A stretch of DNA of 64,000 bases, from NCBI GenBank assembly GCA_963556145.1, contig OY744465.1, positions 1,426,001-1,490,000 on the forward strand. The letters are read 5' to 3'. Under the pieces are notes generated by a model, which was given only the letters and a program-made list of their open reading frames with translations, was not told the DNA's origin and searched no databases. The DNA is from Hygrocybe punicea (Eukaryota; Basidiomycota; Agaricomycetes; Agaricales; Hygrophoraceae). Positions 44,231-55,480 of the stretch are shown one piece after another (the stretch's first letter is position 1; each line of letters opens with the position of its first letter). The position numbers and the translations under genes are program-made.

Positions 44231-45075
44231 ACAGGGTGCGCAGTAGCATACCATGTCACACAGTATCTTGAAAGTACTTGACAAGTATACTAAATATCAT
44301 TACCGTAACATTCAACATGGTATTGTAACAGTATTCAGACATAAACTACAATACTTGTGCTCAAATTCATCTGAAGGTATGAAGGAAAATGAGACTTATA
44401 CCCTTTCAATAACATCAAGCATTTTGTTTCACTACTTTTACTGTATCTACAGAAAAGTACTGTATAGTTCAGATAGAATACTTGCAGCCTAAGATGAATA
44501 AAAGTATTAAACTAGTAAGGAAGTTGTGCCACTTTCACTACTAGGATACCTTTTGAATCCTTTCAAGATACAGTGTGAAATAGTATAGTACGGTTGCCAT
44601 ATTGTGGATTTAAGATACTGTGTCAATACTTTTAAGGTACTGTTTCAATACTTTTAAGATACTGTGTCAATACTTTTAAGATACTGTTTCACTACTTTTA
44701 AGGTACTGTTTCAATGCGTCTAAGCTACTGTTTCAATACTCTTAAAGAACTTTGCAAAATAGTATAGTACTGCTTCAATACTGGTCAGATACTTTGCAAA
44801 ATGGTATTGGACAGTTATTTAATGCTAAAACCCTGGGAAATATAGGGCTGGGATATAGGATTCTGAAGTTCTGGGAATTCTGAGAATTGGAATTCCAATG
44901 TTTGGAATGCTAGGAATGGGAATTTCAAAAGTGCAGACTTTGGGATTCTGAGAATTGTAATTCCAAGAGTTTGAGAAGTTTGGGAAGTAGAATTCGGAAA
45001 TTGTGGGAGATTAGGGATTTGGAATTCAACAATTATGAGAATTGAAGTCCTGAAAATGTTCATATTACAGTAATG
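44231..45075 (+). repeat. Left long terminal inverted repeat of the KDZ-related element
   Basis: This arm is the inverted counterpart of 49465-50313. It contains about ten copies of a motif around tactgtttcaatacttttaa (44600-44770), then a section of gaattc/ggaattccaat motifs. Frames here and in the other arm give the same Phe/Pro/Ser-rich translation and are not genes. Confidence 0.85.
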
Positions 45076-45497
45076 CAAATTCTGGGAAGTGGGAATCCAA
45101 AGTCTGGGAATTGGGAATCCAAAATCCAGGAATTGGCAGAAAGTCCGGGAATTCGCAAGTCCGCCATTCCACACATGAAGTCGGACTGCGTTGCGCAGAA
45201 ACAGGCCAAACAAGACCAAGCATAGAGCCGATTTTCACCTGCATACATTCGACAACTCCCTCTTCATCCCGCCACCACGACCTCAAGCAGGCTACCTTGG
45301 TACGTCCCTCCCCCTGCACCCCACCAGTAAGTCACCTTATCTTCTCAACCCAAACTTTGCTTTCCGAGGCAACTAATCCACTGGCATTTTCGCTAGCAGG
45401 TACACTGACTTTGAACATGCTATACCTCAGTCATTTCCCCCTTGGCGCTTCATACCCTACTTCATTTCTTGTTAGCATCCATTTATATTGCATCGTC

Positions 45498-46540
45498 ATG
45501 GAACAACCCGAGGGCTTAACTTGCACCACCTGCAATTGTTTTGTCCCTTTCGAGATCGTCAAGTCCAGTGCCAACGGAAATCAAGGCCAGTTATATGCAC
45601 AGGTAAGTGCCATCTACCTTAAGTGTTACTTTCTATGATGGTTATATCCACTCCCTACAGTGCAAAGCTGTCAACCCTGACACGCATGAGGAGTGCCAAT
45701 ATTTTCGATGGAAGCCAGGCTCACGTTCGAGCAAATCACGTTCTCCCTCCTTCCCTAGCTCCAGCCAACTGGGTTCGCCAGTACCAAATGATGCACAGTC
45801 AGCCTCTCTACCAGATGAGACGCTATCACTCATCAACTCTGCCACACCGCTGGTGCAACCACTTGCAGCAGCTGCCGCCGCCAAACCACGGTGCCCAGTA
45901 GGCACATGTCGATCTACTCGTATTTGCATAGATTGCAGATGGCGCTTCTGCAAGACACACTGTCTCTCCACGGGGGGCTGTATTAGTCCTCCTCACTTTG
46001 TCACGGAGACAACTGCTTGCCGAGAGCCATTGGCGACTATTGATCAGCCATCGCAACAACCTGTAGCATCGCAGCAGCTGTTTGATCTTCCATCTGCCCC
46101 ATTGCCTTTCATTCACACTATTCCACCAATTGCCTCGACGTCTGGAATCTCTATCGCAGCAACTACCAGTCAATCTGCTGTCCCCCCTCTCCCCTTTACT
46201 GGAGACTTGTTGCCTATCTCGTCTGAACCAACCGCAAACATATCTACATTTACACACAGCATCGATGCCCGACCAAATCCACGATATGTGTCACACATGC
46301 CTCCAATTTTCACTGAGCAGTATGAGCAAGAGCAGCTCCTGCGTGAGAAGCAGCGGAAGCTAGATTCGACTCGACTGGACAGCCTTCACAAGTCGAAGCA
46401 TACAATCATTCTTTATGCATGGCTTGAGGTGCATGTCCTGTTAATGGTGGAGAGTATGACAATAACATGTTTCTATAGAACAATGGTGAGCCTGCTATTG
46501 TCGAATTGCAAGATGGTTTTGCATGAAAGCCCCCCAACCA
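45498..46540 (+). pseudogene. GRF-type zinc-finger protein, 3'-truncated
   Basis: Exon 1 (45498-45602, start MEQPEGLTCTTC) and exon 2 (from 45661) join to a GRF-like zinc finger. It has CTTCNCFVPF, NGNQGQLYAQ across the splice, then CKAVNPDTHEECQYFRW, which supplies the spaced Cys residues and the terminal F/W. Such fingers bind single-stranded nucleic acid. A second Cys/His cluster (CPVGTCRSTRICIDCRWRFC) follows near residue 115, then a Pro/Ser/Thr-rich linker and a Lys/Arg helix (EQEQLLREKQRKLDSTRLD). After a further intron (about 46430-46478) the frame reads NNGEPAIVELQDGF and stops at once, where it meets the equally truncated CxC5 gene from the other strand. The protein is therefore incomplete. 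Its place in the element suggests a transposition accessory role. Confidence 0.6.
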
Positions 46541-48539
46541 AACATTAGTTTGTTCTGCAATGGAAGAATTGAAATACCATCCCCCATCCTCACTAAGCAG
46601 CTCAGGAAACAGTGCTGGGTTGCAATTCTCTTGACAAAAAGTATCCTTCTCAGAGTGCTTACACTTGAAATGGAAGACATCGACGGAGAGGCCAATGTTT
46701 GCAAATGCTGGGTCATCAATGACAACCTTCTTCATCTTGCAGTTGTTGTTGAATAAAATATGGTTTGGCATGTGTCCCTTGATTTGAAAGGTACGTTTAA
46801 TCATCTCCTGCATATTGGCAATGTGTGAGTCAATGTATTTGTCATTCTGTGGACGAATATAACTCACTGCCACTGAGGAAACTGCTTCAGCACCATAAAA
46901 TGTAGCTCGAGATAGAATGATGCCACAAGGAGCCATGATGATTTGCTCGTTATGCGTTCTTCTTCGTCCAAATTGTGCACGAACTCTTTTCACCCTCGGG
47001 TCACGATCCGTAGATGCATTATCGTCAGGTACAACACGGCCTTCATCATGTACAGCAAAGCCTTGCTCAGGTTCGTCATCAGCAATGGAGGAAAGGTCTA
47101 TTTCCTCTGCAATGGTGTCATTGGGGTGTGCCACTTGAGCGCGTTTCAGCCGCTCTTTGAGCTGGAAAAGTGCCCGGCCCCGCTCCATGTGGACACACTC
47201 AATATCTTGGTGGCTCTGCATGGCACAAGCCTTTTTTCCGTCAAGAGCAGGTGCATTGCAGCCAATGATGGCACATATACGGTGAAGGTCATTGTGAATT
47301 GGACAGTAACGGGCTCAATTGCTTGCAAGAGGCACTTTGCAGTTGTGTATGGCACAACAAGGCCGGCCAACTGTGACACCATCTACTACAACTGCTGATA
47401 CCATTCGATTCACTATTATGTCGACGTAAGCATGATATTGACAGCATCCAATACAAAGGATTACCTCATCCATCTGGATCTTTGTACATTCAAACACATT
47501 TGGAACAGTAATGGCGTATTTCAGGTTGGCTATAGAGCCGCATAAGCACATTTCGCGCTTGCATAGCATCTCAAAACCGATCCTTTTGATTGCCAATATG
47601 AGGGACAACAAGTGTTGATTTGCGCCTCGCATGGTCTTCCAAGAGCGACAATATGATAAATGTGTCGTATACATGTTCAGGCTTGAGTGTAAAGCCAAAT
47701 TTCCAGTCGCTAGGAGGCGTATAACCAGCTGATAGTGCAAGGTGATAAGATCGAGCACAGTTCGTTGCTGATTTCCATGCAATAAGCATATCCATACACC
47801 ACAGCAAGGCCACTCTGCGTTCAACAAATTGGTGCTCGCCGGCCTGGATTATGTCCGGGATGTGATCATAGTATGTTCGTTGACCATCCTTCACATAGAA
47901 ATTGTGGTGGTAAGTGATACGACATGCTGTATTTTGTACGCTAGTGGCTCGAATGTCAACTATCCTATATTAACACCCTACTATTGCAATATAATGGTAC
48001 CATCCACACCGGGAGCACACCATGGCAGAGTGTGTAGAGCATGGCCTGGCGTGGCTCAGTCTTTGTGAGCCGTCGATCATTCCGTTGGCGTTCACAGTCA
48101 ACATTGATACATTCGTGCTGCGGAGGGTATAGTGTACGTAGTGACGCTAAAAGTGACACATCAGCAAGCATATTCAATATCAGTGAACGGTGACCCAATA
48201 CTCACAAAAGCTGAGGTCATGACCATGATACTGGATTAACGCCTCCATTGACTCATCCTGTGTCCACAACATGTCTTGATGCCAGATAACATCCTTCAGG
48301 CTGTCCCAACACATGATCACCAACGATTCCGAGAGATTGCACACCCGGGAGAGAAGGAGAACGATGGAAAACGGCAACACAAGAGGTACATTGTTGGCTG
48401 GTTGGTTGGAGGGTTGAGCGAGTAGGACATCATCTTTAAGTCTTGCTGCAAAGCTCACGAAGCGAAAGATTGCAATCAATTCATCTCCTTGGAAGGCATC
48501 TGGGTGCTGTCGCAGCAACGCGAACAAGGATGCGGGCAT
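46534..48539 (-). pseudogene. CxC5/CxC6 cysteine-cluster protein associated with KDZ transposons
   Basis: The minus-strand exons begin at ATG 48537-48539 (MPASLFALLRQHPDAFQGDE). The second exon has the CxC5 cluster (LYPPQHECINVDCE), and the next has YHHNFYVKDGQRTYYDHIP and WKSATNCARSYHLAL. A later exon has the CxC6 cluster: VVVDGVTVGRPCCAIHNCKV, then CPIH, CAIIGCNAPALDGKKACAMQ and CVHMERGRALFQLKERLKR. The C-terminal part reads AQFGRRRTHNEQIIMAPCG, NIGLSVDVFHFKCKHSEKD and EQTNVWLGGFH. The gene stops there, although the family normally continues with an acidic/Phe-rich tail. An in-frame TGA at 47315-47317 interrupts the CxC6 cluster. These proteins are found next to KDZ transposases and are thought to bind DNA; this copy is dead. 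Confidence 0.7.
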
Positions 48540-48739
48540 GGTGAAGTTTTTTTGCAGGCGGAGTCAATGCGGCGTGGAGGCGGAGGCGGAGTGGTGGACT
48601 TTCGAACTCCCGGATGTCCTCGGAATTGGGAATCCAAATTCTGGGAATTGGGAGTCTAAATTTGGGGAATTGGGAATCCATGTTCCAATAATTGCGAATC
48701 AAATTCTGAGCGACTGGAACACTCAGTAATTCGATGGAT

Positions 48740-49370
48740 TTGTTTGGAATTCACAGGAATTTGCACGGTATGGTCTTTCGAGCTTACTGAAGTTGACACA
48801 AATACTCCTGAGCCACTTCAGGACCCAGGAATTACACGGAATTGTTTGGAATTGGTTGGAATTTGCATGGAATTGTCTTTCAAGCTCATACGACTCATCA
48901 CAAATACTCCTGAGCTGCTCGAAGACCCAGGAATTGCTTGGAATTGCTTGGAATTGCTTGGAATTTGCACGGAATTGTCTTTTGAGCTCACACGACTCAT
49001 CACAAATAATGCTGAGCCACTTGAGGATTGAGGAATTGCACGGAATTGTTTGGAATTGGTTGGAATTGGCACAGAATTGTCATTTCAGCTCACTGCAGTT
49101 GACACAAATACTCCTGAGCCATTCAAGGTCTGAGGAATTGCATGGAATCGTTTGGAATTGGTTGGAATTTGCACGGAATTGTCTTTTGAGCTCACACGCC
49201 TCATCACAAATACTGCTGAGCCACTTGAGGACCGAGGAATTGCATGGAATTGATTGGAATTGATTGGAATTTGCACGGAATTGTCTTTTGAGCTCACACG
49301 ACTCATCACAAATACTGCTGAGCCACTCGAGGACCAAGGAATTGCATGGAATTGTTTGGAATTGATTCCC
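48740..49370 (+). repeat. 102-bp tandem array (six copies)
   Basis: The marker cacaaatactcctgagc and its variants recur at about 48797, 48899, 49001, 49103, 49205 and 49307, a regular 102-bp step. Each unit also contains ggaatttgcacggaattgtc and gaattgcatggaattg. As 102 is a multiple of three, frames stay open along the array, giving repeats such as ELTRLITNTPEPLED. I consider this a satellite-like block within the KDZ-related element rather than a gene. Confidence 0.85.
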
Positions 49371-49464
49371 AATTCCCCCAATTTGGATTCCCATTTCTCT
49401 GAATCTGGATTCCCATTTCCCCAAATCTGGATTTCCAATTCCCCACATTTGGATTCCCATACTT

Positions 49465-50313
49465 GGAATTTGCATTAATATGCACATTTTCAGGATTTCA
49501 ATTCTCATAATTGTTGAATTCCAAATCCCTAATCTCCCACAATTTTACAATTCTACTTCCCAAACTTCTCAAACTCTTGGAATTACAATTCTCAGAATCC
49601 CAAAGCCTGCACTTTTGAAATTCCCATTCCTAGCATTCCAAACATTGGAATTCCAATTCTCAGAATTCCCAGAACTTCAGAATCCTATATCCCAGCCCTA
49701 TATTTCCCAGGGTTTTAGCATTAAATAACTGTCCAATACCATTTTGCAAAGTAGCTGACCAGTATTGCAGCAGTACTATACCATTTTGCAAAGTTCTTTA
49801 AGAGTATTGAAACAGTACATTAGATACATTGAAACAGTACCTTAAAAGTATTGAAACAGTATCTTAAAAGTATTGTCACAGTATCTTAAAAGTATTGAAA
49901 CAGTACCTTAAAAGTATTGACACAGTATCTTAAATCCAACATATGGCAACAGTACTATCCTATTTCATACTGTATCTTGATAGGATTCAAAAGGTATCCT
50001 GGTAGTAAAAGTGGCCCAACTTCCTTACTGGTTTAATACTTTGATTCATCTTAGGCTGCAAGTATTCTATCCAAACTATACAGTACTTTGCTGTAAATAC
50101 AGTAAAAGTAGTGAAACAAAAGGCTTGACATTATTGAAAAGCTATAAGTCTCATTTTCCTTCATACTTTCAGATGAATTTGAGCACAAGTATTATAGTTT
50201 ATATCTGAATACTGTTACAATACCATGCTGAAAGTTCTGGTAATGATATTTAGTATACTTGTCAAGTACTTTCAAGACACTGTGTGACATGGTATGCTAC
50301 TGTGTCCCCTGTG
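49465..50313 (-). repeat. Right long terminal inverted repeat of the KDZ-related element
   Basis: This is the inverted partner of 44231-45075, ending in CCCCTGTG at 50313. The two arms are similar throughout with scattered substitutions and small indels, so they have diverged since insertion or are maintained imperfectly. Confidence 0.85.
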
Positions 50314-51212
50314 ATAGGTCTAATTCCTTCAATAAATTTCTATGCCAGAATAATTGCTTTGTGGCATGAGTGGTGGCAACATGTTCTGCTTCAGCTGTTG
50401 ACAAAGCAATTGTGCTTTGCTTCTTCAAGCTCCAAGCCACAGCTCCCCCTGTGATTGTGAACACATATCCACTGATGGATTTCCAGTGGGGGTTGGATAC
50501 CCAATTGGCATCGATGTAATGAATGGTTTCTGTTGTAATCCATTGGTCCTTTCCACCATATGTTAATTCATAGTTCATCACTCCTTTTAAGTTGCAGAAT
50601 ATCCTTTTTAGTGCTGTTGAGTGTTTCACACTTGGGTTCCATGTGAATTGTGCAATGGTCACAGTTGTATACATGATATTGGGTCTTGTTGCATGTGCAG
50701 CATACAAGAGCTCTCCAACTGGTGTCACATATTCAATTGAGGTGTATTTCCATTCACTCTTGTCAGTTTCACTATCATTTATTTGTAGGATCATTTTCTG
50801 ATCCATTGGGGTTGATACCAGTTTTGCATCCTTCATTCCAGCCTTCACAAGTATTTTCTGGATATAATGGCTTTGTGACAGGGTGATTTTCCATTGTTCA
50901 TGGTCTCATTTGATATGGATTCTGAGCAGTAACATAGGCTTTCTGATGATGGTTACTGTGTACTTTTCTTTCAGCTGGTCAATCACCTGCTGATTCATCA
51001 CTTGGTTGTTTGTGTAAGCCATGCAGTTGTCGACCCATATGAGTACAATAGAGAAGTTTCTGCCTTCCTGGTAGTACTATGTGTAGTAGTTGGTCCATAA
51101 TCTCATATAACAGAATTCCTTTATTGTATTATTGAAATCTGTGTTCCATATGTTTCCAGCTTGCCTGAGATCATATGTTGGGTGTATGAGGTGGTAAACC
51201 CATCTTGTTCAG

Positions 51213-51252
51213 TTATGATCAAAACAATCATTCTTCATTGTTTTGATCATAA
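51213..51252. repeat. Perfect 16-bp hairpin
   Basis: TTATGATCAAAACAAT (51213-51228) and its exact complement (51237-51252) are separated by eight bases. It lies just beyond the 5'-truncated end of the Copia fragment. It may mark another insertion or be a small foldback. Confidence 0.75.
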
Positions 51253-51877
51253 GTCACCCAATACTTGACTGTTTTGGACAATCCGGGGCTTAAAATAAAG
51301 CTCACGGGTAGGAGAATCGTACCCACGGCTACCCTTACCCGTTACCCATGCGGGTCGCCATACCTGTGCCATTCACTACGTAGGACTCTTCTGCACACTT
51401 GTGGGGTGGCTGTAATCCAAGAAATATCCTGAAAGCTGGATTCATTATGTCAAATTTCCTGTTATCTTTCTGGAACTGCAGGCATCCCTCCAGCAAATGC
51501 TGTCAACTATGTGAGTTGGGGTATAGTTGGCTTCATCTTTCAATATGTAATCCACAGGCATTACTTTTCCTGGTGGACCAAGTACAATTGTGTGTGGTCA
51601 TTCTTTTCTATTAACATGAATTGATTAAATTTATGTCTTAGATGTGCTTTCTGCAGCTATGGACTCCAGAGTTGCTTTAGCAGTGGTGTTGATATTCTTC
51701 TGGTGCATTATATCTTTGTGTTGATGTAGACATTGTTGATTTTTGGTTATCACACTAGTTTGCAATATCCTAAGAATGGCACTATTGGGGTCAACACAAT
51801 ACAAGCCTGGTGGGGTAAGTAAATCTTCACAAACCTTCATACAGATTTTCAAAAATACCCTAATATTTATAGGCAAC

Positions 51878-52589
51878 GCCATTTTCAGAAAAGCTGGCAG
51901 AGCTTGAAATGTGCACCAAATTCAGCAAAATCACTATTTTTTAAATAACTCATGGAATACTGTATGGATTGTTAAGGTGTGACATCTATTTTACAAGGTC
52001 TAGGCAGCCCCAGGCTTAGATTCTGAATATTACATGTATTACAAAATATCCAAACAATTCACCTGGTTTCAGTCACCCTTCTATGTGAGACAAATAAGTC
52101 AGCAACCAAACCTCAGATTTGCAAGTCGTAGAGGCAAAATTCATCTATGGTTCTGGGGCTAGGCAGCCCCATAATCAATGTTACACACTTGTAATTTTTA
52201 CATGAAGTTATGATCACCCTAAATAATGCAAATTATATGAGACTAATAGGTCTTGCATAGATTGTTCACATGTTCAAGATTTCTTGAATGACAGGTGGGG
52301 CTGCCTAGCCCCAGAACCATGGATGAATTTTGCCTCTACAACTTGCAAATCTGAGGTTTGGTTGCTGACTTATTTGTCTCACATAGAAGGGTGACTGAAA
52401 CCAGGTGAATTGTTTGGATATTTTGTAATACATGTAATATTCAGAATCTAAGCCTGGGGCTGCCTAGACCTTGTAAAATAGATGTCACACCTTAACAATC
52501 CATACAGTATTCCATGAGTTATTTAAAAAATAGTGATTTTGCTGAATTCAGTGCACATTTCAAGCTCTGCCAGCTTTTCTAAAAATGGC
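51878..52589. mobile_element. 712-bp foldback element
   Basis: Two 293-bp arms (51878-52170 and 52297-52589) are inverted copies with very few differences, around a 126-bp centre. The outer ends read GCCATTTT(C/T)AGAAAAGC. The arms are non-coding. No clear target duplication is seen outside, so the superfamily is open; the structure is that of a MITE or foldback transposon. Confidence 0.85.
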
Positions 52590-52948
52590 AATAACAACAA
52601 TGCTGATGGTCTTGGAACACCATTGAGAACGTTGAGACCTCACCTGGTAGATGGCACATTCTTTGGGCAAGTTGGCTTATTTCAATTCTCCACATTTCCC
52701 TAACTATTTTGTTGTGTTTCAGGCCAAGAACCTGAAGTTGAAGTATACATTGCTTGCTAGTTTGCAGGGGTGTGATAAGCCAGTGTTGCAGTTTGTTCAT
52801 GATATTCATTGTGTGCAGAGTTATTGGTTGCTTTGCATATGTTTCATTCCATTTTCAATTTTTCTTTCATTGAGGCTATGCAGTATAACTCAGGCTACAT
52901 GAGAAAAATTCAAGTGTTACAAAGATATCAAGCATGGATACTAATGTT

Positions 52949-55331
52949 TTAGTTTACTTTTCTTCCCTTTGCACCCTCCCAAACCCAAATACTAACACTC
53001 ATAGCCGGACACTTGAATACCCCCCATCCATCCTCACCAATGATAACCTCACCAGGATGCCATCGAAGATAATCTGTCCATTTCTCATTTGCATGTTCCT
53101 GGATTAGTAATTGAGTGTATATAAAATGTCAAGGGAGAGAAGGAAAAACCTTTCCAACTTCCATGCTTTTGTACCTATGTAGATATTAAATTATCATTCT
53201 TTAGCAATAAGCAATAAAGTTTACCCTTCATCGCCATTGCACATCAGAACGGCACACCCATCCTTTCCCTCTTCTCCCGTTCTCACCCACCTAGTACACA
53301 CGTTGTCAGTATTACATTAGAATTTGATTATTCTTAGCTCACCCAACACAATTGGCATGGTTCCAATAATCTCTCACTTCTCCATATGCAAACAACTTAC
53401 GTGCCCTGATAAAATCAGACAATTGAGACATGGGTTGTTGTGGATTATTCCCTTTCGTCCCATAAAGGTCACCCCAGAATACACAGCTGGGTTATGCATT
53501 AATGATGATTCGGAGTATGAAAATAAAAGGAAGTACGGATATCCAGAGGGCCTAAGCAGTATCATAGCGTAAGCAAGTGGCTTGAAGGTGGGCGAGACCC
53601 AGCTTTGCAATGATTGACCAGGTTGCTAAATGAAGTAAAAGTTAATCTGTACAATTCCTTTAAAGCGGGCAAGTTGGCGTACGGTACTATACAAGCGGAA
53701 TAATTGATTAATGTCCCATACAGTTGCGATTAAATTAAACCAAAACATACTCATGATTATCAACAAACGTTACAGCATGGATTGGTTCCTGTTGAACAAT
53801 AGTTCCATCCCAGATAGCTCGAATATCAAAATCACGTCCACGGTCCCCTGCTTCCTTGAAATTATAGTGCAAAGGGACGTCATACAGACTGATCTGGTAA
53901 TTGTTGAGATAGCGGTGGCAAAAGCGAAAGTAAATTCAGATATGAGTGAAGGAGCAATGTGAAGCAGACAAAACGACGTGAAAAACCTGAGTACCAAGCG
54001 CATCGCAATACGCCCTCAAGTCATCAACGGAGTCCTTCCAAAATTCGCCAAGCGCAAACAATTTTGATTTGTCTGTGTCATTGCGCATGGTTTTGATAAA
54101 GTCCGCAATGAAATTTCTATCGATGTGCTGGCAGGCAGGATTATTAATTTGTAGCAGAGGTAACGGAAATTCATAGTGCGGGTATCAAAAAGGTGCGCAA
54201 AAGGGTCAAATTTGAGGAATTGGATACAAACCTTGACAGCATCAAACCTGAATCCGCAAGCACCAATCTCATTGATTACCCACTTACCCCACTTGATCAG
54301 GTCATTTCGAGCCTCGGGGTGACTATGCTGAATATCTGCCCCCACTATATTCAATCGAAAGACTTTAAGACCTCTTCGGGGAGATTAGAGATCGTCATCA
54401 GCTGGGAGACGCACTGAGGTAATCATAGTTCTTGTGCTCCCTATCCACGGCTTGCGCCCAATACTTGTTTTCGCCGTATATGCGGAAAACACCTTTTTTG
54501 CCTCCGTCGTTGTTGTAGTCAACTCCGGTAAAGTGATTGAAGTTCCACTTCATGTCGCTGTACTAATGGTACCCCCATACAGAAACTAAATGTATGCGAC
54601 ACGTTATTTAAATGTGCGTAGTCGACTTACTTTATTTCCCCGTCCAGGAAAATCAAAGGCAGTGTAACCCTATTTTTGAACTGTCAACAATGAAAATATA
54701 TGAAATCGCATACATGTACTTCGATAGTATACCACCCGCTGATCTCCTTGGTCCGATCATCGTTGTCAACCTCAACAGCAAGAAACTTTTCAGTTCTGTC
54801 AGCGCCAAAGCTAATATCTGCCATGAGCTAATTCTGGCAATGAAATATATATACAGAGTAACTTACCGATGATTCATAACGGCATCCACGTAAGTTATGA
54901 TTCCGTGGTCTCGCGCATATTTTACTGTAGAAATAAGTTCTTCTTTCGTACCCCATTTGGTGCGACGCTCTCCATTGCGGTCGAATTCGCCAAGGTCGAA
55001 AAGGTCATAAACGTCGTAACCAACGGAGTCTTTGGATGCAGCCTTGGTTGGGGCTTGAAATCGCGGTGACCGTTCCTTACGTTAGGTGCAAGCGAAGAAT
55101 AGAGAGAATGAAACGTACGAGGGATCCACATCGCGGTTATTCCGAATGACGAGAGTTCCGGAGTAAGTTTAGCAAGTTTGTTCCAATGTCTTCCTCCTCC
55201 TTCGGAGAACCATTCAAACGCTTGAAGCTGCATTTCGCTAAGCACCTTAAATCAAGGACAGTCGCGATGAGAAGCACCATAGTATAATTGTGATCCTTGC
55301 TCGAGTATTCTGCATTTGCATGGGAAGCCAT
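52949..55331 (-). CDS. GH13 alpha-amylase, intracellular type
   Basis: At least a dozen small exons on the minus strand, from ATG 55331 to TAA 52949-52951, encode a GH13 alpha-amylase that resembles bacterial-type, non-secreted amylases (probably subfamily GH13_5). There is no signal peptide. In order are LQAFEWFSEGGGRHWNKL, SSFGITAMWIP joined to PTKAASKDSVGYDVYDL, GTKEELISTVKYARDHG, and YVDAVMNHR (conserved region I). Next come NYDYLMGADI, GFRFDAVK (region II, with the nucleophile Asp), LFALGEFW (region III, with the acid/base Glu), and AVTFVDNHE before a splice (region IV, where NHD is expected). It ends WVSPTFKPLAYAMILLR and CPAMSVSIWVWEG. It should cleave internal alpha-1,4 bonds of glycogen-like polymers. 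The NHE/QPGQSL splice does not join cleanly in frame: a few bases seem missing at about 53630-53750, so this copy may be damaged. All other joins work. Confidence 0.75.
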
Positions 55332-55480
55332 AGTGACGAACGCTCGCTGGGAGACTGGGCGATAAGAGTTGATATCGAATTTACTGACAGCCTGAATGAT
55401 ACATCATCGGGGCAACCCGTGCAACCTCTGACGTCGGCGGCGCTTGCTCCACTGATTCTTGCGATATCGGAACCGTTAAC

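Larger units (their letters stand above)
44231..50313. mobile_element. 6.1-kb KDZ-related element with ~0.85-kb inverted termini
   Basis: The outer ends are inverted copies: CACAGGGTGCGCAGTAGCAT on the left and CACAGGGGACACAGTAGCAT on the right (read inward), both continuing into ACCATGTCACACAG. The inverted similarity extends from 44231 to about 45075 and from about 49465 to 50313. It includes arrays of a 20-bp motif (gtatcttaaaagtattga and variants) and a gaattccaat-rich section. Inside lie a GRF zinc-finger gene (+), a CxC5/CxC6 gene (-) and a 102-bp tandem array. CxC proteins accompany KDZ (Kyakuja-Dileera-Zisupton) transposases in basidiomycetes; the transposase itself is not here. The element sits inside a Copia pol gene. 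I could not define a target duplication. Confidence 0.7.
44012..51190 (-). pseudogene. Copia pol C-terminal region, split by a 6.1-kb element
   Basis: The minus-strand sequence from 51190 to 50314 encodes the end of reverse transcriptase (IVLIWVDNCMAYTNN in place of the usual YVDD motif), then ITLSQSHYIQKIL, GMKDAKLVSTPMD, and the RNase H domain (YIDANWVSNPHWKSISGYVF, AVAWSLKKQSTIALSTAEAEH). The C-terminus lies on the other side of the inserted element: 44230-44012 holds SKHIFHINK and ALLTREKPERAEHNRLCG, followed by the polypurine tract. An in-frame TGA lies near 50905, and the gag, protease and integrase regions are missing. It is dead and 5'-truncated near 51190. Confidence 0.75.

Noticed and set aside
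44815..49728. Matching Phe/Pro/Ser-rich proteins near both ends of the KDZ-related element
   Set aside because: Same sequence in the two terminal inverted repeats; not genes.
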